From the NCBI GenBank assembly GCA_032718475.1, contig JAUCBJ010001570.1, positions 62,001 to 126,000 on the forward strand: a stretch of 64,000 nucleotides of DNA, in the 5' to 3' direction. This document shows, in pieces, positions 23,220-35,639 of this stretch. The DNA comes from Nemertoderma westbladi. Its lineage: Eukaryota > Xenacoelomorpha > Nemertodermatida > Nemertodermatidae. Numbering within the stretch: position 1 is the stretch's first letter; each line of letters begins with the position of its first letter. The notes beneath the pieces were generated by a model. That model saw only the letters and a program-made list of their open reading frames with translations. It made no database searches and was not told the DNA's origin. The position numbers and the translations under genes are program-made.

Positions 23220-24153
23220 GATTACCCTGAGAGACATAGTCTCATCCAGACAGATTACAGAACAAGGGCCAATGATGACGCTGCTAGAGACTCACTCCGG
23301 TACCGGTACTCCCTTAGATTCCGAGAACGAGGTGTGGACATCAACCGAGAGCGTAGTTCAGCCGATCGGTACCGGTAGCCTAACTGATTACGTTAACTGT
23401 GTCGACTTTATTATAAAAAACCCAATCCAATCTGCTGTTGGAAGTCTTGTTGCTGTGGGAACCGATGAAACATCTGCGTGGCGACCCGACTGTATATCGC
23501 GGTTGCTAGACACCGGGGTAGTAGCGGAGTCTGTTTGTCCCGCGTTAATATCCTCGGCCCTCCGACACAAAGACGTTTCTCTACTACAAAAGTGTCTGGA
23601 GAAACTCAGACTGATATCGGAGGCGTCTCTGGTTGCTATGCTACGGGCCATTATGACCTGGGATGACGATATCGTTGGTGTATTGGAGACTGAGGCGCCG
23701 CTCTGGTGGCGTCCGCAGTGTGGCGTGTCGTATCAGCGAGCCGCGCTGCTCCACTCTCTATTGGCGCTGCGGTTTAATCGTCAACCGATGCTGCGCCAGA
23801 TCCACCGGATTCCTTTCCCAATGGTCCTCGATATGATTCCCCTATTATTGGCTGCATTCACGTACTCCGACCAACCAATCACAGCTGAGTCCGAGCAACT
23901 AATCACAGCGGAGGCCGCACTCCATTGGCTGTCCCTCCTGGTAGACGGACACGCTACCCAATTCGGACTGACACCGGATGGGCGGGACGTTATCCGACTG
24001 CTTCTCCGGTTGCTAGGTGACAGGATCTCTGCTTACCAACATCTCACCTCATTGTCCTCGAAAGTTGCGGGATTAACAGACAAACTGAAGTCGGACAGAA
24101 TCTGCCAGGGGTCGGGCAACTTTGGTTACTGGGTAGAAGATATTACATTGTGA
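23220..24153 (+). CDS. NOL11: Nucleolar protein 11 homologue, last coding exon (C-terminal ~310 residues)
   Basis: NOL11 is a nucleolar component of the small-subunit processome (UTP-A/t-UTP group) needed for rRNA transcription and 18S pre-rRNA processing. This exon gives about 310 codons with no interruption and stops at TGA 24151-24153. Segments that follow the vertebrate C-terminal region in order are WRPDCISRLLDTGVVAESVC, HKDVSLLQKCLEKL, YQRAALLHSLLALRF, then ALHWLSLLVDGHATQFGLTP, and a short end YWVEDITL. The exon opens after TTTGTTTGTCCAG|G, a good 3' splice site; there is no ATG at the start, so upstream exons must exist on the plus strand, but I could not identify them. GC content is far higher than the flanks. 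The assignment is by residue pattern, not by alignment. Confidence 0.85.
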
Positions 24154-25007
24154 CGTAAGTCGGTTGTCCCAGAGTACAAAGCAATAGGTGTCATACAGCA
24201 GCGCGGAAGAGAGAATAAGAACTGGTAGTAATTAATTCCGTATGACCAGCGACAACGATAATGGAACAGTAAACAGTTAATAATAAGTGTCTATGACAAT
24301 AACTAACCGGTCCCACGTTGCTATTCCATTTAAATATTAGTTAGTACCGGTACCTAGAAAGTAGCTGGAAGTTCAAAGTTTTGTCTTGTTAAAAGAATTG
24401 GAATCCTTCTTCGTAATTTATCTTTTCTTGTTTAAGAATAGCTGCGGTGGCTTGGATACCGGAAGCGCGGTAGCTGACTTGGTAATATTGGTAGTTGCCG
24501 AAAGAACATTTTTCTTCGTTCGTTTATAATAATACTCTATTTAATTTACATAGTTTTGTGAAAAATAAAAATTTTCAAGGTTACGGCCAGTTGATATATA
24601 TATTATATTATATAATATATTAATATATATAATTTAATATAATAATATATAATATAATATATTATATTATATATACCGATCCGGTATATAATATATTGAC
24701 TGAAATTAATCTGAAACTGAAATTACATTATTATTGTTATAAAAACATATAAAGATAAATATTATGAAACAAAGGGATTAATATAAAACAGCAAATATAT
24801 CTGTAATTACGTCGCATACAGTTTTAGAATCATTTTCAAATATAGTTTGTGAGGAATTAAAGTTGCACCAGTTAATAATGAGAACGGACACCATCTGTAA
24901 GCTGACAGTCTCGTAACACATGTAGTTCAGTCTGCACATCGTTGCCACAAGCATACAGTCCGACAGTCGGTACTCGCGAATACATTATGCTAATTTATCG
25001 GCGCTCT
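24154..25007. other. 3' flank of NOL11 and intergenic
   Basis: Probable 3'UTR followed by AT-rich sequence. A dense AT/TA simple repeat spans 24594-24690. No gene is seen. Confidence 0.5.
24594..24690. repeat. AT-rich microsatellite
   Basis: TATATTATA/TAATATAT words almost without interruption, broken by one CCGATCCGG at about 24678. Confidence 0.9.
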
Positions 25008-25015
25008 AAATACTT

Positions 25016-25276
25016 CAGATAGGGGGGGGGGGGGGGGGGGGGGGACTGGACGCAATAAAAATTCATCCTTCTCCAGGGAAATTCGACGCAAATAATATCT
25101 GATTACTCCCAAAAATAAAACTGTAACCTGTTGTATTGTGTTTAGTTTATTGTTTTGGTTGTAACCTGCTCCTTTCCCTAAACCTAAATTGCGAAATTAA
25201 CATTGAGGCGGGATATTAATTCGCCAAGGCTGGTTTTGCGTCCAGTCCCCCCCCCCCCCCCCCCCCCCCCTGTCTC
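25016..25276 (-). mobile_element. G-tailed MITE, copy 2 (261 bp, 8-bp TSD AAATACTT)
   Basis: Inverted relative to copy 1. The left end is CAGATA plus 23 G plus ACTGGACGCAA. The right end is TTGCGTCCAGT plus 24 C plus TGTCTC. The direct repeat AAATACTT lies at 25008-25015 and 25277-25284. Both ends therefore match copy 1 (CAGATAGG and GAGACAGG). The interior holds GTTTATTGTTTTGGTT and AACCTGCTCCTTTCCCT. Confidence 0.93.
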
Positions 25277-25639
25277 AAATACTTAGTAATTAAAGATTTT
25301 ATTAATTAATGTATCTGATATTTGTGGCCAGACCCGCATTCCGGGGATACTTGCACCGCTATCAGAGACTCGTGTTTCGCTTTTAGAAGTTTGTTACCAA
25401 AATTGGTTATTTTCAAGCGCCATATTAATATATCTTCCTGATAAGCTTCATAATCGTTTCTTTGCCGTACTGAATTGGTACTGAATTGAATATAATTCTC
25501 AAAAGTCAAAAGGAAGAAAATGTGCGAAAGTTTTATGGTGACAGGGTGATTTTTTTTACAGTGTACATTCTTTTTTAAGCATGTGGGGTGGGGGTACTCC
25601 CACCTAGCCACTTTTTTTGAAATTGAAATGACCATTACT

Positions 25640-25842
25640 TTGGGTTATAGTTTAATATAACAATTTTATCGCCGCCAGCCTATGTCTGGAAGGCCAAATA
25701 GTCTCAAAACGTAAATTTGAAAATTGTTGGCCTCCCCTAGCGGCTGGCAGTGGAATTGATAATTTGGCCTCCCCTAGCGGCTGGCAGTGGAATTGATAAT
25801 TTGGCCTCCACTAGCGGCTGGCAGTGGAATTGATAATTTAAG
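25640..25842. repeat. Dispersed repeat with a 37-bp triplication
   Basis: GGCCTCCCCTAGCGGCTGGC, then AGTGGAATTGATAATTT, is repeated three times (25730-25842). The preceding segment matches 59906-59985 in reverse complement (GCCGCCAGCC, ATTTTCAAATTT, GGCCTTCCA), so it is part of an interspersed family. Confidence 0.75.
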
Positions 25843-26984
25843 GCCCTGTTTAAAAAAAGCGTTGCACTTACATGTTTTCTATATAAATACTCATAACTTT
25901 TGAAGTTTTCAACCAATTTTCGTGAACCAGGGCTCATTCGAAATGTTTTTATATTCCGCTTCTGTTAAGAATCATTAAAATGTGATAAAACTAACACCCC
26001 TTATGATACAGACAAATATCACCCCCTTTGTGTCTACCAAATGGTATACTTTGGAAAATATTACTTTTATATAGCAATTTTGCTTTCTTTTCATTCAGGA
26101 CCAAGATAAACAACTCGGGTCTTTTATGTTTATATTGTATTCTGGAAGTGTTGTCTGACAATTTTAGACACATCAAAGACATACTCCAGGTATTATTCGT
26201 CAAATTGTGCATAGTAAACGATAGGGGATACAATAAAAGTAAATTGTTGGTAAAGAATAACATTTTTTAATGGCGCATGACACTTCGTGTGAACATAGTG
26301 TGCACATGCATGATAGCTCATTTGAAAGCCGGTAATTCAGGATTTGAATGTTGTATACAATTTGTCATGATATTGACTCTAATTCAAAACAGGAACAATT
26401 CATCTTCTCGAAGTTGCCAAAGGATATAAACTTGTATACTTTGGATCCATATTAATTCATATAAAATATTTAGGAAGAAAACTCGGGTTTATATCAACTG
26501 ACCCACCAAACGATGCAGAATTTCGCGGAGATATCGAATATTCTAACTACAATCGGCAAGAATACTTTGACTTTGAATTATGCTCCATTAATAGAGAAAG
26601 TTTTAGGTAATGGTGGTGAATACTTTGGAAATGTGATGTGATTTGTTACAAAGTATACATAAAATTATACAAAGTATACACACAAAGAATCACCATATTT
26701 TTCCAAAGTATACATCATTTTTAATAAATATGAAATGTAGAAAATGTATACAAAGTATACAACACTGGAACACTGCACTAAACACTAAACAATATGTTGG
26801 GCCATCCTTGTCCCCATTATTCTTGACGTTGATAATGAAACTAAACAATTAGGCCTACTTATTGCCTAGCTGATAGCTGTCCTGCAGCAGTAATAATCAA
26901 AAAGAAAATATCATTATTTTAATGTTCTAGATAAATATCTCTCTATCTAGAACATTAAAATAACGAGAGTGATAATGAGAGTCT
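25843..26984. other. Left flank of transposase-like remnant, rich in TATACTTTGG
   Basis: Contains about eight copies of TATACTTTGG or its reverse complement between 26045 and 26760. A short inverted pair, GTTCTAGATAAATATCTCTC / GATAGAGATATTTATC-like, lies near 26920-26955. No intact gene. Confidence 0.6.
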
Positions 26985-28626
26985 AAGAAGAAGTTAATAG
27001 CAGAAATGCACAAGGAGGGAAAATCTTGGCAAACAATTTGTCAAAAGTTTGGCTTCAACAGAATGTTTATATGGCGTAGCTGTAATTCAAGAAAATCCAA
27101 GACGTCTATTTTAAAATGATGATGAGATTTCGAGAGCTTTACCATCCAAGAAACGCATTATTCGTGCTCTTGCAATCACTGCTAGAGAAGCTTTCACCAT
27201 TTTTAAGACGAAATACCCATCATTTCCACTCGGTTTCTCTTCCTTCTGGTCATGTAAACCATCGTGTGTTAGAAAGATCAAAGGATCAGATAGTCGTGTT
27301 TGTTTGTTTTCGATTCAAGCTCGAGGCAATGGTTGCTGTGGGTCGAAGATTGAAAGTATGCAATTTGCCTAACAACGAGTTCGCTTTTAACTCTCGTATG
27401 AAATCAGATAGTGGGTGCGCCTGCCAACCCGTTGATTGCTACAAAATTCACGCTGATCCAGTTTGTTGTAGCGATCAAATTATTTCATCTTTATCATACA
27501 ATAGCAAACTCAAAATTAAAATACAAATCATGGGTAAAAGAGAAAGAGAGCAACAGGTGGGTTTTAAATGAAATTGAAATTGATAGCGACAACCTTGTTA
27601 ATTATTAAATCATTGATTTTACATTTATTTCGCGGCATTTATTTCACACCAGTATGAGGCTCGCCGTTATCTTTCTCAATATCAGCAGGAGGGTCAGGTT
27701 TTAGTTTGGATGGATTTTCCTGAGATACCGTCACAATGAAATTCAACAAGCACATTGGAACAAATTGCAAATCACAATTCACCCCGTTAGAATTTACTTA
27801 ACAGCAGCTGGTCAATCTATTAACATGGCATTTATATCGGACAGCAAACAACATCACAATCATTATTTTGTTCTACTTGTCATTCAAAAAATAGTTCAGT
27901 ACCTGCGTCAGTACCTGCGTCAGTACCTGCGTCAGTACCTGCGTCAGTACCTGCGTCAAGAGGGTCACTTTGTTGATAAGTTTATAAGGTGGTCTGATGG
28001 TGCTGCCAATCAGTACAAGAGTCGCTTTGCTTTGAATGATATGGTTTCTCTCTCAGATAATTTGGACATAAACATAGTCTATCATTTCTTCGAAACGGTC
28101 CATGGAAAAGGCGCCCCGGATGGGTTAGGTTCCCTTATAAAAGGATGGGTTAGGTTCCCTTATAAAACGGGAAATGGATCGCCTGGAGTTGAAAGGTAAA
28201 GTCATTAACAGTGCCTATGACTTCTTTGAACTTTCTGGTAGAACCAAGTTGCGTGAAAGCTCGAAAGTGTTTTTCTATTTAAGTGCTGAAGAGGTAGTAA
28301 ATATCGGCAACGATGACGAAAGTCCGCGTAAAGTTTATGGACTCCGAGATATTCATAGTGTTGAGTTAATATTAGGGCAATCGCTAAGGTATGAGTTACG
28401 CCATCTATCCAGTTCATTGTTTACTCCTAAATATATCCAGGTTGATAGAAGGACATGTATCAAAGGTGGCAAGCAATCTGAAGCTGAAGAAGTAGATCTA
28501 CCAGGTATTGTTAGAGACGGAGGAAAAGTAGGTGATAGGCGAGAAATTCATTTTGATTGTTACAACGATAATGATGAGACTTTTCTTGGCTTTCATACCT
28601 ACCCAATCAGGAATTCTAAAAACTAG
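26985..28626 (+). pseudogene. Transposase-like gene, broken by frameshifts
   Basis: The plus strand can be followed through several frames: SKKKLIAEMHKEGKSWQTIC (HTH-like start), ALAITAREAFTIFKTKYPSF, a Cys-rich piece (SDSGCACQPVDC), VLVWMDFPE, then YRHNEIQQAHWNKLQITIHP, AFISDSKQHHNHYFVLLVIQ, IRWSDGAANQYKSRFALNDM, HFFETVHGKGAPDGLGSLIK and VINSAYDFFELSGRTKLRES. The 'SDG...QYK...HFF...HGKG..DG' layout is common in mobile-element-derived proteins of invertebrates; the SDG and MDF acidic residues may belong to a DDE/RNase-H fold (inference). Breaks: a frameshift near 27733, an in-frame fivefold 12-bp repeat (27897-27956), and a 25-bp tandem duplication (28118-28167) that shifts frame inside the HGKG region, plus further shifts around 27300-27600. 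Confidence 0.65.
27897..27956 (+). repeat. 12-bp repeat x5 inside transposase-like pseudogene
   Basis: CAGTACCTGCGT five times, encoding QYLR repeats in frame with the surrounding sequence. Confidence 0.97.
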
Positions 28627-28849
28627 CATAGACTAATTTTCGCATTGATAATTCATCCACCCATATACACATGTATTACATGGCTAGGACGTAAGACTAA
28701 TAACTACTATTGCCGTGTATTTGTATACGTATATTTGGGTAGGGGTACCGGTATAAATAAATGAGTTATTGTTTCTGAGTATGGTATACTGGTATATATA
28801 TTGATTAAAAATAGATATTGGGAGAATTGGCATTGATTAATTTTTCATT

Positions 28850-28990
28850 TTCGGTATACTTTGGGTAACAAATGTGTATACTTTGAGATACATGTCATCC
28901 AAAGTATTCTATAAAATGTATACCACAAAAACATTATCCAAAGTATTACACAAATTTGTATACTTTGGTTGCTAATTTGGTATTTTTTTT
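28850..28990. repeat. Right cluster of TATACTTTGG motifs
   Basis: About five copies of TATACTTTGG/CCAAAGTAT in 130 bp, mirroring the left cluster at 26045-26760. Probably subterminal binding sites of the element carrying the transposase-like gene. Exact ends and target duplications were not found. Confidence 0.6.
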
Positions 28991-28999
28991 AAACAGAAC

Positions 29000-29270
29000 C
29001 TCAACTAAAAAGACTAACTAGTCCGTCAACCTTGGTCCAAATTTCTTGAAATCAACTTTTTTGGATTCAGCATGATCGACTCTACAAAATCTATCTTATA
29101 TAATTTTTAATTAGCTAATTAAAAAAAAATAATTAATTTATTTTAATTATTTTGATTAAAATCAGCTATACTGTACTGTTAAAAATGAAAAATGGAATTC
29201 TGAGATAATTGCCTTTAAAGTTTGAACCTTCCCGCGCAAAATCTGTCTGTTAATATGTAAGTCTAATAAT
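29000..29270 (-). repeat. Interspersed repeat, inverted copy of 59545-59880
   Basis: In reverse complement it shares GCGCG..AAGGTT.AAACTTT, ATTTTTCATTTT, an AATTAATT-rich centre, TTTGTAGA.TC, and TCCAAAAAAGTTG followed by AAGAAATTTGGACCAAG with 59545-59880. Class not determined. Confidence 0.8.
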
Positions 29271-30523
29271 GTCTGTCAATTATATCTAGCCCTCCATCCC
29301 CTTATAAGGTAGCACATATAGCAATATATAAGGTAGCGCATATCCTCTATGATGCAGAATTTATCATGCTGAATCTCAATATGGAAACCGTTTTCCCATA
29401 TTATTTTGCTTAGTTGTTTTCGAGATATTTGGGATAGAAGACACTGGCTCCGATATATCGCGATATCGGTAAATGCGATGAAGTTTGGGGTTTACATTCA
29501 ATTTATGCCCTCAGTGGTGCCAATTGGATGTCTCCACAAGCAAGATCACACACTTATAATATATATTGGACCTACAACTGGTCAGTTTATAAGACAACTT
29601 CAAGTCTCTAAAATCGTACGAAGCTCATTCGAAAGATCTTTTCTCAGAGAACAAAGTTACCATTTGGTTTGGCAAACTCTTGAAAGCTGCCGAGAAATCA
29701 TAACTTGAACAAAATCTGCAAGGCATATTTTACCGTAATTAATATATGTTGCATCACAACACACAACTACTGGGGTGGGTGAGGGCTCGGCTTTCCATCG
29801 CCTTGGTCCGGGTCGTGGGTCTGTGTCTGAGGGGTGGGTTGAGGTCGTGGCGGCCAATAGCGCTGGACGACGGCGCAGGGATGTGGACGGTGGTGATTTA
29901 AAATAGATTTTTATTCAATTTGCGTTATTAAACTGTTATTTGAAATGTTTCGATTGTGAAATTAATAGTTATAAACTTTTGCAGTATATTTGACGACGTA
30001 TATATGTATTATTAACTGGTTATATACAGTTATATAACGTAATAATTATGCACAAATAAACACAATCAATTAATTAAGTTATAAAGTAGCGTTGCAGCAT
30101 CACAACCATTTTATTTTAAATCTAATGGTAACTTTATTGTGTGAGAAAAGAGCTTTCGAATGAGCCTAAAACGAACTTCGTACGACCACTAGAACTGGAG
30201 ATTATATATTTTGAAGATCTCCGAAGAGCGATAAGTATATTCCGTGTAATCCCGCATTCCAAACGTAAAATGTTTTAAGAGGAGCACAACTCATAGTTAT
30301 TAAAGTTATTACTTTTTGTCTAAATTTATGGAAATTAACGAATACATAGTGTCAATTCTTTATTATCATTTAATAAAGAGATTTATTTTAAATGGCAGTT
30401 TCTCTATGTGACGTCGTTCTTCATATTTGTCAAAAAAAATATTTTTGTTTCCGATTTCGACGAAATTTGGTATGCTGGTTCCGATTGCATTTATATGATT
30501 TAATTTTGAAAAAAATCAATATA
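29271..30523. other. Intergenic with a GC-rich patch
   Basis: Mostly AT-rich. A GC-rich patch at 29765-29890 (GGGTGGGTGAGG, GGTCGTGG) has no recognised product on either strand. Phrases such as GAAAAGAGCTTTCGAATGAGC resemble other dispersed repeats of the window. Confidence 0.45.
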
Positions 30524-30733
30524 GGCCGAGCCGAGCCGAGCCGAGCCGAGCCGAGCCGAGCCGAGCCGAGCCGAGCCGAGCCGAGCCGAGCCGAGCCGAG
30601 CCGAGCCGAGCCGAGCCGAGCCGAGCCGAGCCGAGCCGAGCCGAGCCGAGCCGAGCCGAGCCGAGCCGAGCCGAGCCGAGCCGAGCCGAGCCGAGCCGAG
30701 CCGAGCCGAGCCGAGCCGAGCCGAGCCGAGCCG
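30524..30733. repeat. (GCCGA)n pentanucleotide microsatellite, ~42 units
   Basis: Perfect 5-bp repeat over about 210 bp. It yields RAEPS-repeat ORFs on the plus strand and a LGSAR-repeat ORF on the minus strand; neither is a gene. Followed closely by the palindrome TTCGAATTCGAA. Confidence 0.98.
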
Positions 30734-30964
30734 AACTACGGAACTTCGAATTCGAAGCTCATCGACATTATAAACTATTGACCGAGGGAAATTTCGAGTG
30801 GAAGTTTTAATGTTGGTCAACGAAGTCGAGAAAAAAATTTAAAATTTTTTATGCGCATCGCACTCGCGTTTTCATGGGTATCGATCTTAGGGCCTTGTGT
30901 ATATGGGGCATGGGGCCTTTATTTGGGAGTAGAAAATAACGTGACGTGGCGCGGCTGTTTAATG

Positions 30965-33900
30965 TTTCACTGGGTTTAACCAATAAACAAATAACGTTTC
31001 AATTGGTTTAACCAATAAACAAATAACGTTTTCAATTGGTTTAACCAATAAACAAATAACGTTTCAATTGGTTTAACCAATAAACAAATAACGTTTCAAT
31101 TGGTTTAACCAATAAACAAATAACGTTTCAATTGGTTTAACCAATAAACAAATAACGTTTCAATTGGTTTAACCAATAAACAAATAACGTTTCAATGTGG
31201 TTTAACCAATAAACAAATAACGTTTCAATTGGTTTAACCAATAAACAAATAACGTTTCAATTGGTTTAACCAATAAACAAATAACGTTTCAATTGGTTTA
31301 ACCAATAAACAAATAACGTTTCAATTGGTTTAACCAATAAACAAATAACGTTTCAATTGGTTTAACCAATAAACAAATAACGTTTCAATTGGTTTAACCA
31401 ATAAACAAATAACGTTTCAATTGGTTTAACCAATAAACAAATAACGTTTCAATTGGTTTAACCAATAAACAAATAACGTTTCAATTGGTTTAACCAATAA
31501 ACAAATAACGTTTCAATTGGTTTAACCAATAAACAAATAACGTTTCAATTGGTTTAACCAATAAACAAATAACGTTTTCAATTGGTTTAACCAATAAACA
31601 AATAACGTTTCAATTGGTTTAACCAATAAACAAATAACGTTTCAATTGGTTTAACCAATAAACAAATAACGTTTCAATGTGTTTAACCAATAAACAAATA
31701 ACGTTTCAATTGGTTTAACCAATAAACAAATAACGTTTCAATTGGTTTAACCAATAAACAAATGACGTTTCAATTGGTTTAACCAATAAACAAATAACGT
31801 TTCAATTGGTTTAACCAATAAACAAATAACGTTTCAATTGGTTTAACCAATAAACAAATAACGTTTCAATTGGTTTAACCAATAAACAAATAACGTTTCA
31901 ATTGGTTTAACCAATAAACAAATAACGTTTCAATTGGTTTAACCAATAAACAAATAACGTTTCAATTGGTTTAACCAATAAACAAATAACGTTTCAATTG
32001 GTTTAACCAATAAACAAATAACGTTTTCAATTGGTTTAACCAATAAACAAATAACGTTTTCAATTGGTTTAACCAATAAACAAATAACGTTTTCAATTGG
32101 TTTAACCAATAAACAAATAACGTTTCAATTGGTTTAACCAATAAACAAATAACGTTTCAATTGGTTTAACCAATAAACAAATAACGTTTCAATTGGTTTA
32201 ACCAATAAACAAATAACGTTTCAATTGGTTTAACCAATAAACAAATAACGTTTTCAATTGGTTTAACCAATAAACAAATAACGTTTTCAATTGGTTTAAC
32301 CAATAAACAAATAACGTTTCAATTGGTTTAACCAATAAACAAATAACGTTTTCAATTGGTTTAACCAATAAACAAATAACGTTTCAATTGGTTTAACCAA
32401 TAAACAAATAACGTTTCAATTGGTTTAACCAATAAACAAATAACGTTTCAATTGGTTTAACCAATAAACAAATAACGTTTCAATTGGTTTAACCAATAAA
32501 CAAATAACGTTTCAATTGGTTTAACCAATAAACAAATAACGTTTCAATTGGTTTAACCAATAAACAAATAACGTTTCAATTGGTTTAACCAATAAACAAA
32601 TAACGTTTCAATTGGTTTAACCAATAAACAAATAACGTTTCAATTGGTTTAACCAATAAACAAATAACGTTTCAATTGGTTTAACCAATAAACAAATAAC
32701 GTTTCAATTGGTTTAACCAATAAACAAATAACGTTTTCAATTGGTTTAACCAATAAACAAATAACGTTTTCAATTGGTTTAACCAATAAACAAATAACGT
32801 TTTCAATTGGTTTAACCAATAAACAAATAACGTTTTCAATTGGTTTAACCAATAAACAAATAACGTTTCAATTGGTTTAACCAATAAACAAATAACGTTT
32901 CAATTGGTTTAACCAATAAACAAATAACGTTTCAATTGGTTTAACCAATAAACAAATGACGTTTCAATTGGTTTAACCAATAAACAAATAACGTTTCAAT
33001 TGGTTTAACCAATAAACAAATAACGTTTCAATTGGTTTAACCAATAAACAAATAACGTTTCAATTGGTTTAACCAATAAACAAATAACGTTTCAATTGGT
33101 TTAACCAATAAACAAATAACGTTTCAATTGGTTTAACCAATAAACAAATGACGTTTCAATTGGTTTAACCAATAAACAAATGACGTTTCAATTGGTTTAA
33201 CCAATAAACAAATAACGTTTTCAATTGGTTTAACCAATAAACAAATAACGTTTCAATTGGTTTAACCAATAAACAAATAACGTTTTCAATTGGTTTAACC
33301 AATAAACAAATAACGTTTTCAATTGGTTTAACCAATAAACAAATAACGTTTCAATTGGTTTAACCAATAAACAAATAACGTTTTCAATTGGTTTAACCAA
33401 TAAACAAATAACGTTTCAATTGGTTTAACCAATAAACAAATAACGTTTCAATTGGTTTAACCAATAAACAAATAACGTTTCAATTGGTTTAACCAATAAA
33501 CAAATAACGTTTCAATTGGTTTAACCAATAAACAAATAACGTTTCAATTGGTTTAACCAATAAACAAATAACGTTTTCAATTGGTTTAACCAATAAACAA
33601 ATAACGTTTCAATGTGTTTAACCAATAAACAAATAACGTTTCAATTGGTTTAACCAATAAACAAATAACGTTTCAATGTGTTTAACCAATAAACAAATAA
33701 CGTTTCAATGTGTTTAACCAATAAACAAATAACGTTTCAATGTGTTTAACCAATAAACAAATAACGTTTCAATTGGTTTAACCAATAAACAAATAACGTT
33801 TCAATGGGTTTAACCAATAAACAAATAACGTTTCAATTGGTTTAACCAATAAACAAATAACGTTTCAATTGGTTTAACCAATAAACAAATAACGTTTCAA

Positions 33901-34166
33901 TTGGTTTAACCAATAAACAAATAACGTTTTCAATGGGTTTAACCAATAAACAAATAACGTTTCAATGTGTTTAACCAATAAACAAATAACGTTTCAATTG
34001 GTTTAACCAATAAACAAATAACGTTTCAATTGGTTTAACCAATAAACAAATAACGTTTCAATGGGTTTAACCAATAAACAAATAACGTTTCAATGTGTTT
34101 AACCAATAAACAAATAACGTTTCAATGTGTTTAACCAATAAACAAATAACGTTTCAATTGGTTTAA
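30965..34166. repeat. 32-bp satellite, about 100 units
   Basis: Unit TTCAATTGGTTTAACCAATA plus AACAAATAACGT, 32 bp, or 33 bp when the T run has four bases. Copies are almost identical; the main variants are TTTT versus TTT, ATGTG or ATGGG for ATTGG (clustered after 33600), and TGACG for TAACG. Each unit has an inverted ATTGG..CCAAT pair, so the array carries about 200 CCAAT boxes. It ends abruptly on both sides. Confidence 0.98.
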
Positions 34167-35639
34167 GTATATTACACAAAAATAATAATATACCTAAGTC
34201 GCCAAAGCTTTGTAGAGAGGAACAATAATTCGTACTACAATGTATGTGACACAATTTATTAATACACCAGTATTATTATTATGTGTATGTTTTTTGTAGT
34301 GTACGAAATATTGAGTATTATAAAGGGGTGGTTCAATTATAATGCTAAGTTCGTTAATAATTTGGATGGATTGTTAGACGACACCAATACTAACATTTAG
34401 AAAACAATAATGCGGGTCAAATCTATAAAATCTTGACTTGTCAACGAATTAGGTTTCTATATGGAATGGCTCGATCAATCCACTGCAGCTTTAGAATAAC
34501 AAATTATCGAAGGAAATATCTTTGTTGAAATACAATAACATGTTGGTGTTGTTCTGAAAAGCGACTCAGAAATCAAATTATAAAAAATACTCACAAGTTA
34601 ACCGTAACTCCCTTCCTTCTAATTACACACCTCTTCTTAGGTGTAAAATATATCGGGTTGAACCCGAAAGGCTGTTAAAAAGATAAATATGAATATTACC
34701 TAAACATTACCTACCGACAATCTCCATAAAACAATATACTTTTAATAACTAAAAGCTAAAAATAATACCCTCTGAAATATCAGCACTAAAGGACTCTTTC
34801 ATTATCATATGAGTCATACAATCCCTGAACTTCGTGGTCCCTGTCATATCCCAGACATTAAAATACAATAGTTAGTAAACTGCAACAACATGAACCAAGT
34901 CGAACTCAATTGGAAACAACCCATCAAACCAACAATTAATTTATAATAATATTATACTTACAATAATAGATATATAACTATAACGAATAAAAATAGACGC
35001 GGGATATTATAAGTGTTTCTGAGGAACGTGGCATGATAGATTAACACTTACATATATTATAGCACAAAACCAAATTATATACAATACTGGTCACAAAAAA
35101 CTCAATAAGTCACTCCTCAACCAACACAGATGTTCGTTCTTCTTGTAGTAGTTAGTTGTCCCACTATAATGACGTCATATAGTTTGACGACCTTTACATT
35201 GTGGTTAATGTTTAACCAATCCCCCATCACCCTCACTTACGAATCGTTTGCGACCCCTAGCGGAAAACAAGAAATTATACAACAGCCTCACGGGAAATAG
35301 AGAAATATAGTTTGGTAAACTTACTTGGAAGAGCAAGATTATCACTTTGAGTATGTACTATAATGCTATTCGAAATGTAAATTCATATTAAAACAGAAGT
35401 CATAATTTATAAAAATTAAAACTTAAAAGAAAATGTTAAATTAAACATTCAATTTCAATTATTGGTTCAGGTTGATAGAAAGCTCGTAGGTCTATTCGTA
35501 CGGTACCGGCAATTCAGTCCTGCATGTCATTAACACACTGTTTCAGTTTCGGCATGCCGGTACTGACATCTATGATTAGCTACGGTATGTGGGTAGGCCG
35601 CTGTTGCACCGGTGGAGTATGCCGATGGACCATGGAATG
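34167..35639. other. Intergenic, AT-rich
   Basis: No exon or repeat of note. Contains a CRE-like ATGACGTCAT at about 35170, a short inverted repeat TCGGGTTGAACCCGA (34650) and a CCCCTAGCGG word at 35263 shared with other dispersed repeats. Confidence 0.5.

Noticed and set aside
30392-30820. RAEPS and LGSAR repeat ORFs
   Set aside because: Translations of the GCCGA microsatellite.
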